From positions 1,612,001-1,676,000 of the forward strand of contig OY723263.1 in NCBI GenBank assembly GCA_963210315.1: DNA of 64,000 bases. Direction: 5' to 3'. Positions within the stretch are counted from its first letter, which is position 1. Every line of letters starts with the position of its first letter. Origin of the DNA: Rhynchopus euleeides. Lineage: Eukaryota > Euglenozoa > Diplonemea > Diplonemida > Diplonemidae. Below, in pieces: positions 10,585 through 21,358 of the stretch. A program made the translations under genes and the position numbers. Below the pieces are notes generated by a model that made no database searches, was not told where the DNA came from, and saw only the letters and a list, made by a program, of their open reading frames with translations.

Positions 10585-11258
10585 GTGGCTTTTGCCGCTG
10601 CGCCTCCCTCAAACTGCTTCGCATGCATTTCTCTAGTCAGGAGCAAGGGCGGGGCGGGCCACCGTATGATCTCCCGAAGGCAGGCCGCTGCTGCGTGCTG
10701 TTATGTTCCGTTGAGTTTTCCTCTTCGGGCCATTGCAAGCAATGGGGGCGCTTCTTTCTGGTACCCTTTCGACGGATCTGAAGAATGAACGCCCCGAGGC
10801 CCTCCCCCTAGACTATTGAGCACTCGCACTATACACTGCTCTGCATAAACAGTGAAGGGAGTGTCGGGTCTACGCCTTGCATTCCTCGACTTACCTGACT
10901 GTCTCACCCCCCCCCCCCCCGCATTTGCTGAGCCCGAGGCGGTGCCGTATGATCTCCCTCCCACCTGAAGCAGCTCCGCTGCGGCTTGTGAAGTCACATT
11001 ATTGCTTGAGGAAGGAGGAATTGTATTAGGATTTGTCTGTCTGTTGACGCGTGTTTGTTATTCACTGCTGAAGTATCACATTCTGCCACTTAGCCCTCCA
11101 GTGAGCAAGGTTTTGTAAGGGGGGTGGGGCACGCAGTTGGTGCTGCCCCCCACCCCCCCCCGTCTCCAGTCTCGGTCAGTCTCCTCTCTGCTTCCCCCCC
11201 CCCAGCTAAGCAACATAACCGCTGCCAAACCCCCCTCCCACACACCCCAACACTTCTT
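10585..11258. other. intergenic spacer
   Basis: No gene seen. It contains a C-run at about 10907-10920 and a strongly C-rich leader (11143-11250) immediately before the next ORF. Confidence 0.55.
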
Positions 11259-13697
11259 ATGACACGCACGCGGCCGTTGCTGCCACACGACGAGCTTTGC
11301 CAGTCGCATTTGCGCCATTCATTCATTCCTTTCATCACCACCACCCCACCCCAACCCCAGGCTGTAGGTACACATCGTGCCTGCATCTGCATGGGGGTAT
11401 GCGAGGCTGTGCGGCAGGCAGCTATCGATGGCGATGCAGGCTGGCTTGTCGCATGGCGCGGTAGCGAGGAGTTTGACGTGTCCCTGCTGAAGTGCTGCGA
11501 TCGGGGCACGGGCCGGAGCCCGCTCCACCTGTCGGCGCAGCACGCCACATCCGAAACCGTGATCCGCACGCTGCTGGCATTGGGGTGCCCCCTCGATGCG
11601 CCCGACCGCAGCACGGAGGCCACCCCACTCCACCTGGCTGTCGCCAGCGGCAACGCCGTCACCACACAGGCCCTGCTGCGCGCCGGCGCAGACCCCACCC
11701 TCTCTGACAAGGCAGGCTGCACCGTCACCGACCTGGCCAGCGACAACGCCGCCATCCTGACCCTCCTCCTCAAACACATCCTGGCGGGGGAGCCGCCGCC
11801 GCCGCCGCCGCCGAAGGAGCGTGAGGCAGCGGCAACGCCTGGCAGCACACCGCACCACACCCACGCCGCATCGCCTTTGGGGCAGCCTCCGCCGCCGCCG
11901 ACACCGCCGGCACTCCCCTCCCTCGGAGCTCTGGAGCAGCAGAACAGGGCGTTGCTTGCCGACCTCAGCGCGCTGCGCGAGGCGATGCAGAGCCAAAGGG
12001 AGGATACCGATGAGCTGCGGGAGCAGATCAGGCAGATCGCGCCGCAGCAGCAAGGGGAGGAGGCGGTGGCGCAGAATGAGACGTCTGAGGAGCTGCGTTC
12101 GCTGGTGGATGGGCTGGGGCGGTATGTGCTGGATCTGAAGGCGCAGGCGGAGGGGCAGCACGCCCGGCAGGATCAGCGCCACCTCGAGGAGATCGAGGCG
12201 GTGAAGCGGGACAACCAGGAGATCCGACAGACCCTGGAGGCGATCAGCAGATACATCGTCGACGGGCACAGCCCGGCGCCGGCGCAGCTGGCCCACACCC
12301 ACCCCACCCCGCGCCTCCCCGTTGTGGAGCGGGACGAGCTGGAGCAAGAGCTGAACAAGCTGAAGGCGGAGCGGGGGCGGGTCGAGGAGGGCCTCGCCGT
12401 GCCCTTCGTGCCGCCAGCCCAGGCTGCGTCGCCCGCCTCCTCCTCCTCCTCCTCGTCCTCCTGCTCCGCCTCCCCTGCATCCCACACCGCCACGGCGGCA
12501 TCGCCTGTGCCGCCGGTTATGCCCTCGCTGGATGTGCGTGCGCCGCATGTCAATTTGGCCCCGTCTCACCACAACCGCACCTCGCGTGTGAGCAGCACCC
12601 GCACCGAGGCGACCGGGCCTGGAACCGCCACAGGGAGTGCGCTGGACAGCCATCGGAGGGTCGGTTGTGAGAACCCACTCCCCGGCATGCATGCGCAAGC
12701 CACCCCCAACCCACACCGAAGGGTTGACTGCGCTGTTCCGCGGGGGCCGTCGGAGCCGTGCGGAGGTGGCAGCAATGTGGGGTGTATCGGGTCTGACGTA
12801 TGCACCGAGCGGAGCAGCCCGATGTGGCACGGGAGTGCGTCGCCTCTCGCCTCGCCCGACACGGGGGGTGCCGGGCGGAAGGATGGCGTGTTGGAGGAGG
12901 GCCCTGGGGTGTGGACCCTCGAGGCGCGGATTGCAGCCCGGCAGGCGGAGATCGACGCGCTACAGGCGTCGGATGGGGACGGGGACCCCACGGCGCTGCT
13001 GGCGCAGCGGGAGCAGGAGAGGCGGCAGCACAACTGCGACCTGATGAAGGAGGCGATGACAATGGCGGAGGAGGCGTCGACGAGAGATCTTGCCGAGCAT
13101 GTGAAGCGGTGTGAGTCGAGAGAGCGTCGGCATGAGACGCTCAAATCGATGCGGCAGGAGAAGGAGACAAAAATTTCCGGCCTGCGTGCGGCCTCCGTGT
13201 TGCAGTCCGATGAAGGGGAGCGAGAGGAGGTGAAGCGTGCCTTTGAGAAGGCGCGTCTCGAGCAGAAGTATCCCGACCTGCATCTGGCGGGGACTGTTGA
13301 CAAGAAGAAGGCCCTGCTGATGGACGGCATGGCGCGGGAGATCGAGGAGGCGGAGCTGCGGGAGCGGCTGGCAATGAACCCGCCCCACCCCCCGCGGAGG
13401 GCCCCGTCATCCAGCGGGGCGACGCCCAGCAAAGCGAGTGCTTCGCCTGGGTCGCAGCTGGCGGGGACCCCGACCCAGCCGCCCCTGCTGGGCAGCGTGT
13501 CGGGGTGCTCGTCTGGGTCGCCGTCGGCAGGGGAGAGTGGTGGCGGGGACTGCAGCGAGAGGTCATGCCCCGGCCTGATGTCCGCTAACAACCGGAAAGT
13601 GTTTCTCACGCGCAAGGAGAAGATGGCGATCGTTGGGGTGGAGCTCCCGTCCATACCTCACACAAACCGGCCTTCTGTGCAGCAGGTTTCGGGGTGA
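11259..13697 (+). CDS. ankyrin-repeat and coiled-coil protein
   Basis: The N-terminal part carries about three ankyrin repeats (RSPLHLSAQHA, ATPLHLAVASG and a degenerate one). A Pro-rich linker with poly-Pro follows, then a charged coiled-coil region (LEQQNRALLADLSALREAM and later Glu/Arg/Lys heptads). Next come a Ser-rich low-complexity tract and a second long helical section (EARIAARQAEIDALQ through EIEEAELRERLAM). The C-terminus is Ser/Gly-rich. The coiled coils suggest oligomerisation or a cytoskeletal scaffold role; function unknown. Start choice is uncertain: ATG at 11259 follows a C-rich leader and gives 812 aa, while ATG at 11391 begins MGVCEAVRQAAIDGD, a natural ankyrin start, and sits just after a pyrimidine tract ending in CCCCAG that could be a 3' splice site. 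The open frame continues upstream without an ATG. Confidence 0.8.
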   Translation: MTRTRPLLPHDELCQSHLRHSFIPFITTTPPQPQAVGTHRACICMGVCEAVRQAAIDGDAGWLVAWRGSEEFDVSLLKCCDRGTGRSPLHLSAQHATSETVIRTLLALGCPLDAPDRSTEATPLHLAVASGNAVTTQALLRAGADPTLSDKAGCTVTDLASDNAAILTLLLKHILAGEPPPPPPPKEREAAATPGSTPHHTHAASPLGQPPPPPTPPALPSLGALEQQNRALLADLSALREAMQSQREDTDELREQIRQIAPQQQGEEAVAQNETSEELRSLVDGLGRYVLDLKAQAEGQHARQDQRHLEEIEAVKRDNQEIRQTLEAISRYIVDGHSPAPAQLAHTHPTPRLPVVERDELEQELNKLKAERGRVEEGLAVPFVPPAQAASPASSSSSSSSCSASPASHTATAASPVPPVMPSLDVRAPHVNLAPSHHNRTSRVSSTRTEATGPGTATGSALDSHRRVGCENPLPGMHAQATPNPHRRVDCAVPRGPSEPCGGGSNVGCIGSDVCTERSSPMWHGSASPLASPDTGGAGRKDGVLEEGPGVWTLEARIAARQAEIDALQASDGDGDPTALLAQREQERRQHNCDLMKEAMTMAEEASTRDLAEHVKRCESRERRHETLKSMRQEKETKISGLRAASVLQSDEGEREEVKRAFEKARLEQKYPDLHLAGTVDKKKALLMDGMAREIEEAELRERLAMNPPHPPRRAPSSSGATPSKASASPGSQLAGTPTQPPLLGSVSGCSSGSPSAGESGGGDCSERSCPGLMSANNRKVFLTRKEKMAIVGVELPSIPHTNRPSVQQVSG

Positions 13698-14315
13698 GGG
13701 TGTGCGGGAGTGGTGTTAGGTTGGGGTGGGGTGTGGGGTAGGGTAGGGTGCCTTCTCTCCACCCTCCGCCCGATATTGTTGTGTTGTGCGGCATGCGAGT
13801 GCTGCAGAAAAAGACACGGCACTCAAAAAAAAAATTGGGAGGTGGTGGTGCTCAGGGGCGGTTGTCATTTGGCATTATTCTGCACAAAATAAGCTGGGGC
13901 CCGCCCTGTGCTGCGCCACCCCCTGCCGTCTGTTTTGATCCCCGGGTTATTGAAGTGCCCTGCCACCAATCCTCCCCCCTCCACTGATCTTTCTTCATCT
14001 GGTCCGTCTGCCGTATCCGGCCCACCCAAGGGGGGGCGGGGGTGCAGTGCCTCCCAGATTGGTTCCCATCCTAAGTAAATTCCCGAACCCCCTTGCCTGC
14101 TGAGAACATCCCTGGGGGGCTCCGTTTCACAGCCCCTCAGCTACAGGTTGGTTGTCTTGGGGGTGCTGCCATGCAATCCGGGCAGTCGGGCCTTGAAGAA
14201 CTATGAATTCTCATGACCCCACCACTTCGTCAGACCGGGTGTGGTGTGCAGCAAGCGTGAGGATTTGCGGTTATTCAGCAAAAAAAACAACAACAATCAT
14301 GGTGTACCTGAAATC

Positions 14316-14352
14316 CCGTATAAACCGTACGAAAGAACTACGAAATACGGGG
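14316..14352. repeat. dispersed repeat, copy 1
   Basis: The motif TACGAAAGAACTACGAAATA here recurs near 15768 with one substitution (TACGAAAGAAGTACGAAATA). The unit is weakly palindromic (ATCCCGTAT at the left, ATACGGGGT at the right), so it may be a very short MITE remnant. Confidence 0.55.
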
Positions 14353-14830
14353 TAGGGAGTCGTTTTTTATTTTGGGTGGCACTTTTTTTGGGGGGGTATT
14401 ATTGGGGGGGTTCCTTCAATGTTTGAGGTGACCCAACCCAGCCCAGGGTGCGATGCAGCAAAGAGACGAGTCATGTCCCGTTGATATCACCTCACAAAAT
14501 CGCCTTGCTACGACTTCAGCATCCACACACATACGACACATGACACACCCAGCAGATCAGTTCTAACAGCATCCCTAAGTATGGAAGCTACCAAAACTGG
14601 TGAAGAAAATGCCCGGGCTCACATTTCAGGTTTCAACGGCAAGTGGCTGCACAGACCGGCGTGTTTCAAATGAGCCCTTACCACAGGAGCTCACGATGGC
14701 GGGGTGGAGGCAGCTGTGAGGGAGGCCGGCTACAAGATGAAGCGCCCTCTGCTCCGTGTTCTGTGGGGCAACTTACTGGAGGCAACGGAGACACTGCCTC
14801 TGGGCGAAGCCATAGGGCAGTGTTTTTGTG

Positions 14831-14902
14831 TCAGCACCTTCGCACTTTATTTTGAAAACAAGGCAGCTGCCTTGTTTTCAAAATAAGGTGCGAAGGTGCT
14901 GA
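14831..14902. repeat. near-perfect 72-bp palindrome
   Basis: Two 36-nt arms with no spacer, meeting at GGCAGCTGCC, pair at 35 of 36 positions (one T/C difference). The arms begin TCAGCACCTTCGCAC and end with its complement. It interrupts sequence that looks coding-derived on its right side. It would form a cruciform or a long RNA hairpin. Confidence 0.85.
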
Positions 14903-15188
14903 AGCCGCTCTTAAGCATGGCACTGACAAGGTGAAGACCCTCCTTAAGTCAGCAAGGCCTTCCAATCTGTGGAGGCCCAAGCCTGCAGCAAAGAAGGCTG
15001 CCAAGAAGCCGGCTGCTAAGGCAGCCAGCTCAACCCCCCTCGCAAAGAGGCGCCCAAAGAGGGCCGAGCACCACGGACAGTGCGGTGGCAACCCTCCTCG
15101 ACTTCCTGATGCCACAGGCCTAGAAGTCACGTACAGTCGATTCCGCCAGCACAGCAACCAGCCTGGTGCCCAGTGCGTGGTTTTTTGA
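14898..15188 (+). pseudogene. lysine/alanine-rich histone-H1-like fragment
   Basis: The frame reads AEAALKHGTDKVKTLLKSA, then KPAAKKAAKKPAAKAA. That composition is typical of histone H1 tails and of basic N-termini of some ribosomal proteins. There is no ATG upstream in this frame; the left side runs straight into the 72-bp palindrome. I read it as a broken gene copy or a chance basic ORF. No globular winged-helix segment is visible, so identity is tentative. Confidence 0.3.
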
Positions 15189-15673
15189 CCAGAATTGTTG
15201 TTGTTCATGTTCTTTGTTCTCAGAGCCCGTAGAAGGAAATGAACAGAACCGCTGATCTTGCCCCAAGCAGCCTTGGAACAGATATCAGGTCAGCGAGCAG
15301 CCAGAGTTGGCCTCAGGCGGTCACTACTAAACACGCCAGGTTCGTAATACCCTTGCAACACCATCTTTATTCCACACGCCAACATGATCCACGTGATCAG
15401 CCGAGGCGAATGGTGACTTTGTTGCTCACCTGTGGCGGTCTTATTGATTGGTGTGCTGCAGTACGCGGGTCGGCGGGCCGTGGCTTGGCGGTGGCGGTCG
15501 TCCCGCTCCGCGTCGGGGGCGAGCCCAGGCCCCCTTCCCCAACATGCTGCTGATTTTGATGATTTACGTGGTATTGTGTGAGCAAGGTGGGTTCTGTCAG
15601 GACGGTGTATGTTGCCGGGGGGGGGCGCGTGGGCTGCCATTGAGTTGCACGGAGTGTGTCAGTGCGTGCATTC

Positions 15674-15700
15674 TTCCCGGCGCGCGAAGCGCGCCGGGAA
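15674..15700. repeat. perfect GC hairpin
   Basis: Twelve-base arms TTCCCGGCGCGC / GCGCGCCGGGAA around a GAA loop, followed by an A-run. A similar alternating CG hairpin occurs at 49291-49310. Confidence 0.7.
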
Positions 15701-15763
15701 AAAAATACGCCACTCCAGCCGCCAAAAAAGCAGGGGAAAAAACGACACCCCTACCACTAAAAT

Positions 15764-15792
15764 CCTTACGAAAGAAGTACGAAATACGGGAT
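15764..15792. repeat. dispersed repeat, copy 2
   Basis: Second copy of the motif at 14316-14352, same orientation (TACGAAAGAAGTACGAAATA). Confidence 0.55.
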
Positions 15793-17475
15793 GTCAATTA
15801 CACCAAATCAGCAGTTGATTTGACGGTGGGCTGTTGTCACGTTCCACCGTGGGCACACATCTGGTTTACTGCAGCACAGACATGTCCTGTCCGGTCCTGA
15901 CCTGCTGTCCCTCCTCCGATGTCCTTATGTTCTGTTTCTGCTTCAGGTTCCCAGCAAGAAGTATCCTTCCCCCACCCCCCTCGCAGAGACAACACCACGT
16001 GGGGCGCACGCTTCCGCGTACCCCTTCAATGTTGTGAGAGTTGTGCTAACAAGAGCTGGAAACTGCGGCAAAAAAAAGTGGCGGATTGTAAGCACTCATG
16101 CCGAATCGTCACGTCTCACGGCTGACGGGCATAGAGCTTATGTTATGGAGAAGGGGGGTGGTGTGGTGCCTTTGTTGAATGACCCCATACAGGGATCTTT
16201 CACTCTGTGGCGCACTGTGTGTCAAACTGTGTCACTTTGCAAACCACAAACCCCTTCTTCTGTTTTGCCGTCGTGGAGTTATTGCGTGTGGGGTGGGGAG
16301 GGGGGGGGGGGTGGGGGATACGTTTCAGTCGCCGTGTTCTTTATTCGCCGCCTCAGATGCCCAGCTGCCAGCTGCCCTTTCTGTGTGTCAATTGTGACAT
16401 TAATTCATTCCGGACCGCACGGCTGTGCCATATGCCTTTGCCCCAGCCCCCCACACCCCCGCCGATCCCCCACTGAACCACATCACACCCCTGTTGGCTT
16501 CCCCTGCATATGCTGTCGCACCACTACCACAACGCGAAGTCGTGTTTCAAACTGCATTCCGATTCCAGTGTGGGGTAATGCGCCACACTCGTACCCTTTC
16601 TCACGAAACTCCTTCAGGATCGCCGTGTTGTTCTGCCCGGCTGAAGTGGTCGAGGGCTATCACAAAGTGGTGATTATCCGGCAGCTTCTTTTTGGTGTCA
16701 GCTCTGTACGGCACGAGGACTCCCTCGAGGTACCTTTTCATCGTTACTGACGTTGCCATCTGTCCCATCTGTTATCGTTCGAAAGCAATTGTCATGTCCT
16801 CGTATGCTTGAGATACTTGTCCTTCCACACAGGCCACGATCTGGCTGTTTTTCCTTTGTTTTTAACCTGGCAGGGAAGGAATTCCTAAGCAGCTCCGCTC
16901 ATGCGCACTTGCAGTGTGACTCCCTCGCCTTCGCTGACACCGCCGTCGCCCGTCACCGCGCGCCGAGCGCTCGACCTCAACCTCTGCCCCGCAATAGTTG
17001 GTATGGAGGGCGTACGCAATCATTGTCTGGTTCGGGTTGAGGAGGCACCCTCGGGAACCCATGCTCGAGTGTTGTTTTTTGGATCTATCCAACGAGAGCC
17101 TTCCGCCGCGCTTCCACCGCCGCCTTGTCGACGGCTGTGGAGCTGCTGATGCGGCGGCGCCTCCACGCTGCAGTCACGGGGGAACTTCCGGCACCACTCC
17201 AACGACATATTCCTGCCGATTTTTAGCTGTGTGACTGCGTGCCACTACACCCATCAAATATACTGAGATTGTTATCGTCTGCCCAACTCCTCCCACAAAC
17301 CCCTCACCCCCCCCCAGGCAACACACACACACCGGCAGATTGTTACACTGCCCCCTCTTTCTTTCTTCATCTTCCCAGACACGACTGGCCCCTCAACTCA
17401 CCCTGACCCCAACGCACTTTCCGCACGCCACATCTCATCACCCCGTCTGGCCCCCCAGCCCCATTCGGCAGCTCG

Positions 17476-18756
17476 ATGTGTGCCACGGGGAAGTTTGAAT
17501 ATGAATTCGGCGGCCCCATCGGGGCGTTTATGACGATGGTGAGCCTGCCCGTGGTCATCATCTTCCTCTACCTCGTGTCCGACCAGGACATCGTGAAGGG
17601 GGCGGACCTCAGGGGTATCGCTGATCTGCAGCTGCCCGACCCGGAGACGCTGTTCAGCTCCGAGGCGCTGGTGGTGTGCCTGGGGTGGCTTGCGTTCCTC
17701 GTGGCCTGCGAGAGGCAGCTCCCTGGGAAGGTTGTGAAGGGGGTGCAGCTGCCCCCGGCCGGGCCAGGCGTGCAGCGCCCGAGCCACCTCGAATACCGCA
17801 TGAACGGGCATCTCAGCTTCTGGATGGCCATCGCAGGTGCCGCGCTTTTCTTCGACCTTTCATACATCTATGACAACTACCTGCAGCTCGCCGTGGCCTC
17901 CATCATCATCTCGCTGTCCCTTTCGGTGTATCTGTTTGCCACGTCGTTCGACACGACGAAGCAGCTTGCGGAGGGCGTGTCTGGCAACGCCCTCTACGAC
18001 TTCTTCATGGGGCGGGAGCTGAACCCCCGCATTGGCACCTTCGACCTCAAGGTCTTCTGCGAGCTGCGCCCGGGCCTGATCGGGTGGATGGTGATCAACC
18101 TCGGGATGATGTCGAAGCAGCGCCAGCTGATGGGCCACAACACCTGGTCCATGATCGCAGTGGTGACAGGCCAGGCGCTCTACATCTGGGACTCCCTCTA
18201 TTATGAGCAGGCCATCCTGACGACGATGGACGTTACGACGGATGGGTTTGGGTATATGCTGGCCTTCGGCGACCTCGCGTGGGTCCCCTTCACCTACACG
18301 CTGCAGACGCGCTACCTCGTGACGCACGTCCCCCAGCCTGAGGGGTACGGCGATGTCATCGCAGCGGTTGCCGTGACGCTGTCCCTGTTTGGGTACACCG
18401 TGTTCCGTCTCGCAAACCTGGAGAAGGACACCTTCCGCAGGAACCCGCACTCCCCGCGCGTGGCCCACCTGAAGACGATGGAGACGAACCGCCCCGGCAA
18501 GAAGCTGCTGATCTCGGGCTGGTGGGGTGTCGCCCGCAAGATCAACTACACCGGCGACTGGCTTCTCGGGCTGTCGTGGTCGCTCGCGACTGGGTTTGAG
18601 TCGATCATGACTTACTTCTACCCGATCTACTTCGCAATCCTGCTGATCCACCGTGCAGGCAGGGATGACCACCAGTGCCGCAAGAAGTACGGCAGCCAGG
18701 TTTGGGAGGCCTACAAGAAGCAGGTTCCCTACATGTTCATCCCCTATGTCATCTAG
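17476..18756 (+). CDS. ERG24: delta(14)-sterol reductase (ERG24/TM7SF2/DHCR7 family)
   Basis: A 426-aa polytopic membrane protein of the ER sterol reductase family, which reduces the C14=C15 (or, in DHCR7, C7=C8) double bond using NADPH in sterol biosynthesis. Family signatures are clear: LNPRIGTFDLKVFCELRPGL, then GWMVINLGM, LLISGWWGVARKINYTGDW near the C-terminus, and the terminal LLIHRAGRDDHQCRKKYG with ending VPYMFIPYVI. Around eight to ten hydrophobic segments are visible. The NPRIG.FDLK.FCELRPGLIGW block favours the C14-reductase (ERG24) branch over DHCR7, but this needs a tree. The ATG lies just after a pyrimidine-rich stretch with CAG sites, which could be a splice acceptor for a 5' UTR intron or spliced leader. 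Single exon. Confidence 0.93.
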   Translation: MCATGKFEYEFGGPIGAFMTMVSLPVVIIFLYLVSDQDIVKGADLRGIADLQLPDPETLFSSEALVVCLGWLAFLVACERQLPGKVVKGVQLPPAGPGVQRPSHLEYRMNGHLSFWMAIAGAALFFDLSYIYDNYLQLAVASIIISLSLSVYLFATSFDTTKQLAEGVSGNALYDFFMGRELNPRIGTFDLKVFCELRPGLIGWMVINLGMMSKQRQLMGHNTWSMIAVVTGQALYIWDSLYYEQAILTTMDVTTDGFGYMLAFGDLAWVPFTYTLQTRYLVTHVPQPEGYGDVIAAVAVTLSLFGYTVFRLANLEKDTFRRNPHSPRVAHLKTMETNRPGKKLLISGWWGVARKINYTGDWLLGLSWSLATGFESIMTYFYPIYFAILLIHRAGRDDHQCRKKYGSQVWEAYKKQVPYMFIPYVI

Positions 18757-19295
18757 AGAGGTGACGTTCCTTTAATGTCCGGTCCAGAGTCTGAACGAAT
18801 GTTGCGCTTCAAAAAAAATCATTTTCGACTTTGGGTTGCCAGTGTGTTGTGTGTTGCCTCGCAGCGGGGGAGAAGTCGTACTCAAACAGAGAGTGAAGGG
18901 GTGTGGTTCGGTGCATTGGTTCTACACACTATTCTGGAGGCCTCTCGCCGCAGCGTGCTGCGGGTGGGTGGTTCGCAAGGGAGGAGGGGTGATGGCACGT
19001 CGGTCGTGATTAGGCGAGGTCTCCTGACCCCTGTTCAAAAAGACCTCACACTTGCCATCCCAGTGGAACCTCTCGCGGGCTGGCCAAACCACCAAGGCCC
19101 AACAAAGTGTTGAGGGGCGTATGGAATAGGGTGGGCGGCGCCTCCATTCTCGGTGCGCTGATAAAATAAAATGGAAAATTCTGAGCTGAAGAACGTGGTT
19201 CTCATTAAATCGGAGCCAGCTTCAGAGCTGTGTGTCTATGTGTGGGCCCGCTTGTTTTTCTTATTCTCAAACAAATAATCGACAACCCCCCCCCC
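18757..19295. other. intergenic spacer
   Basis: No gene recognised. An A/T-rich stretch with AATAAAAT-like sequence (19160-19172) may be 3' processing signal. It ends in a run of ten C at the TA target site of the next element. Confidence 0.5.
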
Positions 19296-19297
19296 TA

Positions 19298-20445
19298 GGG
19301 GGGGTCAAATGCCACCCTTTTACGTGGACAAACACGATTTTTCAAAAAACCGGCGCAGAGGCCCCAAAGCCCCCGTAAACCCTCCAAACCCCCCCAGATC
19401 GGTCCGGAAACCCATCGAACCCCACTTTTCCACCATTCCGGGCACCTCAGGTGCCCGAATTGGGGTACCTAAATTTTGTGCCACCGTTTGGTACCGGACA
19501 GTGCCACTGTGTGGGAGGTTGGAAAAGAAAATGCCCCAACACACCACATCTGAGGGTTGCAATGCATGTTGCTTGCCAACCACGTCATCCGGTGGGTGTC
19601 AGGCGCTATGTAGGTGGCATTAGCCAGGTCTTCGATGAGTTCTGGCTTGTATATGTACCTCCCTGCCACCATGCACCGGGAGGCTGCCTGTAGGTACGGA
19701 ACAAGTCCAGATGGTCGTGTGATTCCTGTGCAGCAGTGCTCCACAACCGGGATGTGTTGACAACGACTGTTGCAACACGAGCTGTACATTCCGGGAACAC
19801 ACGAAGTGCGCTGTCGTGGTACCCATTGTGCCAGAATTGGTAGTTGCTGCGGTCTACTTTGCCTGGCCCAAGAGCACTGGTACTGAACGGTGCAATATGC
19901 GTGGCGAGGTGAATGCAACGGAAGGGCGCAAAGTCAATACAGCTCTCGGATGGCGGGTGGTGGTGCCACTAGTGTGTGACGTTCACTCGAGGATACAACG
20001 CATCACAATGAATCAGCAACCGTGGACCGAGTACAATACGCTCTCTGTGGCTGGTGTGGGGGACAAAGGCAGTGCCTGTGCCGCAGGCAGGGAGGTACAT
20101 ATACAAGCCAGAACACATCGAAGACCTGGCTCATGCCACCTACATAGCGCCTGACACCCACCGGATGACGTGGTTGGCAAGCAACATGCATTGCAACCCT
20201 CAGATGTGGTGTGTTGGGGCATTTTCTTTTCCAACCTCCCACACAGTGGCACTGTCCGGTACCAAACGGTGGCACAAAATTTAGGTACCCCAATTCGGGC
20301 ACCTGAGGTGCCCGGAATGGTGGAAAAGTGGGGTTCGATGGGTTTCCGGACCGATCTGGGGGGGTTTGGAGGGTTTACGGGGGCTTTGGGGCCTCTGCGC
20401 CGGTTTTTTGAAAAATCGTGTTTGTCACCCCCATTTGACCCCCCC
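19298..20445. mobile_element. long-inverted-repeat DNA element with TA target (element E1)
   Basis: Near-identical terminal inverted repeats (TIRs) of about 370 bp (19298-19667) and 360 bp (20086-20445) flank a core of about 420 bp. The ends are GGGGGGGTCAAATG and its complement, with a TA on each side (19296-19297 and 20446-20447). The two arms differ mainly by a 10-bp indel close to the ends and a few substitutions, so the copy is young. No transposase is recognised in the core; the matching ORFs on both strands are the same TIR read twice. Likely a non-autonomous fold-back MITE of a TA-target superfamily. Confidence 0.88.
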
Positions 20446-21358
20446 TAGGGCAGTGAACCCAATAAACGACGTTTATTTCAGAAACCGTTTTTCAATAAAC
20501 GTTAAACGTTTATAAACGCTAAACGTTTAGCGTTTATTTAGCGAAGCAGCTTGTGCCCGCACCCCACCCACATAATCTGACCTCACACACTCCCACACGA
20601 TTCTGGTGGCAGAAAGTGCCCAATATGCTCCGGAAACTCAATTCCGCCCACTCCCAGGGGGTGGTATGCCCCCGACATGCCGTTTTTAGCAACCAAAATT
20701 TTTGGGACAGAACTTGTACCTGGGCTGCACACCACAGGACACATCAAGCAGAGCAAACACACCTCAACCTGCCAGATGCACAGAAGAACTGTTGTCGTTG
20801 ATTGTTCTGAAACATAACAGCTTCTCGGTGCCCTCCAGAGGCCAAAAGGCAAGCCAATATGAGGTAATCGCGCCAGGAACAGTTGTGGGAGAAGTATGGT
20901 GCAGTTCGCGTCCCATTTGACGCTGTTCTTGGGAGCTTACGGCAGCTGGGTCTGTGGCACGGCGCATCCGTTGCCAGGGAGCGCGTCCTCGGGTGTGGTG
21001 CCTCACCTGTGATCATGTGGCACAGGGACGCCATACGAGAGTCTCTCAGATGCCTCCTCTGATGGGAGGCAACTGACTGGAACAGGCACCTGGTACAGCA
21101 GGCACGGGTACAAGAAGTGGCCAGAAATAGCGCCGATGGTTTCGACCTTGCGCTTCGACATCTTGCTGTCCTCACCGCAGCGGTGCCCCCCCGCCCTGGA
21201 ATTTGGGGTGTGGTGCGCTGGCCATGATGTATTATGATGTAAAGTGACTCAGTGGCAGAGCCTGCAGGGAAACGTTTATTAAGCGTTTATCTGAACGTTT
21301 ATTTCCGCTCAGAATTCTGAAAAACGCTAAACGTTTATAAACGCTAAACGTTTTCAAC

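Larger units (their letters stand above)
13698..17475. other. long intergenic region with small repeats and gene fragments
   Basis: It starts with a G-tract block (13715-13748, GGGGTGGGG pattern) and ends with a C-rich leader (17280-17470) holding several CAG acceptor-like sites before the sterol reductase ATG. In between are the palindrome, the histone-H1-like fragment and short repeats listed separately. I find no other convincing coding region. Confidence 0.5.

Noticed and set aside
19320..20448. Matching 87-92 aa ORFs on opposite strands
   Set aside because: The same TIR sequence read from both arms of the fold-back element; no protein similarity recognised.
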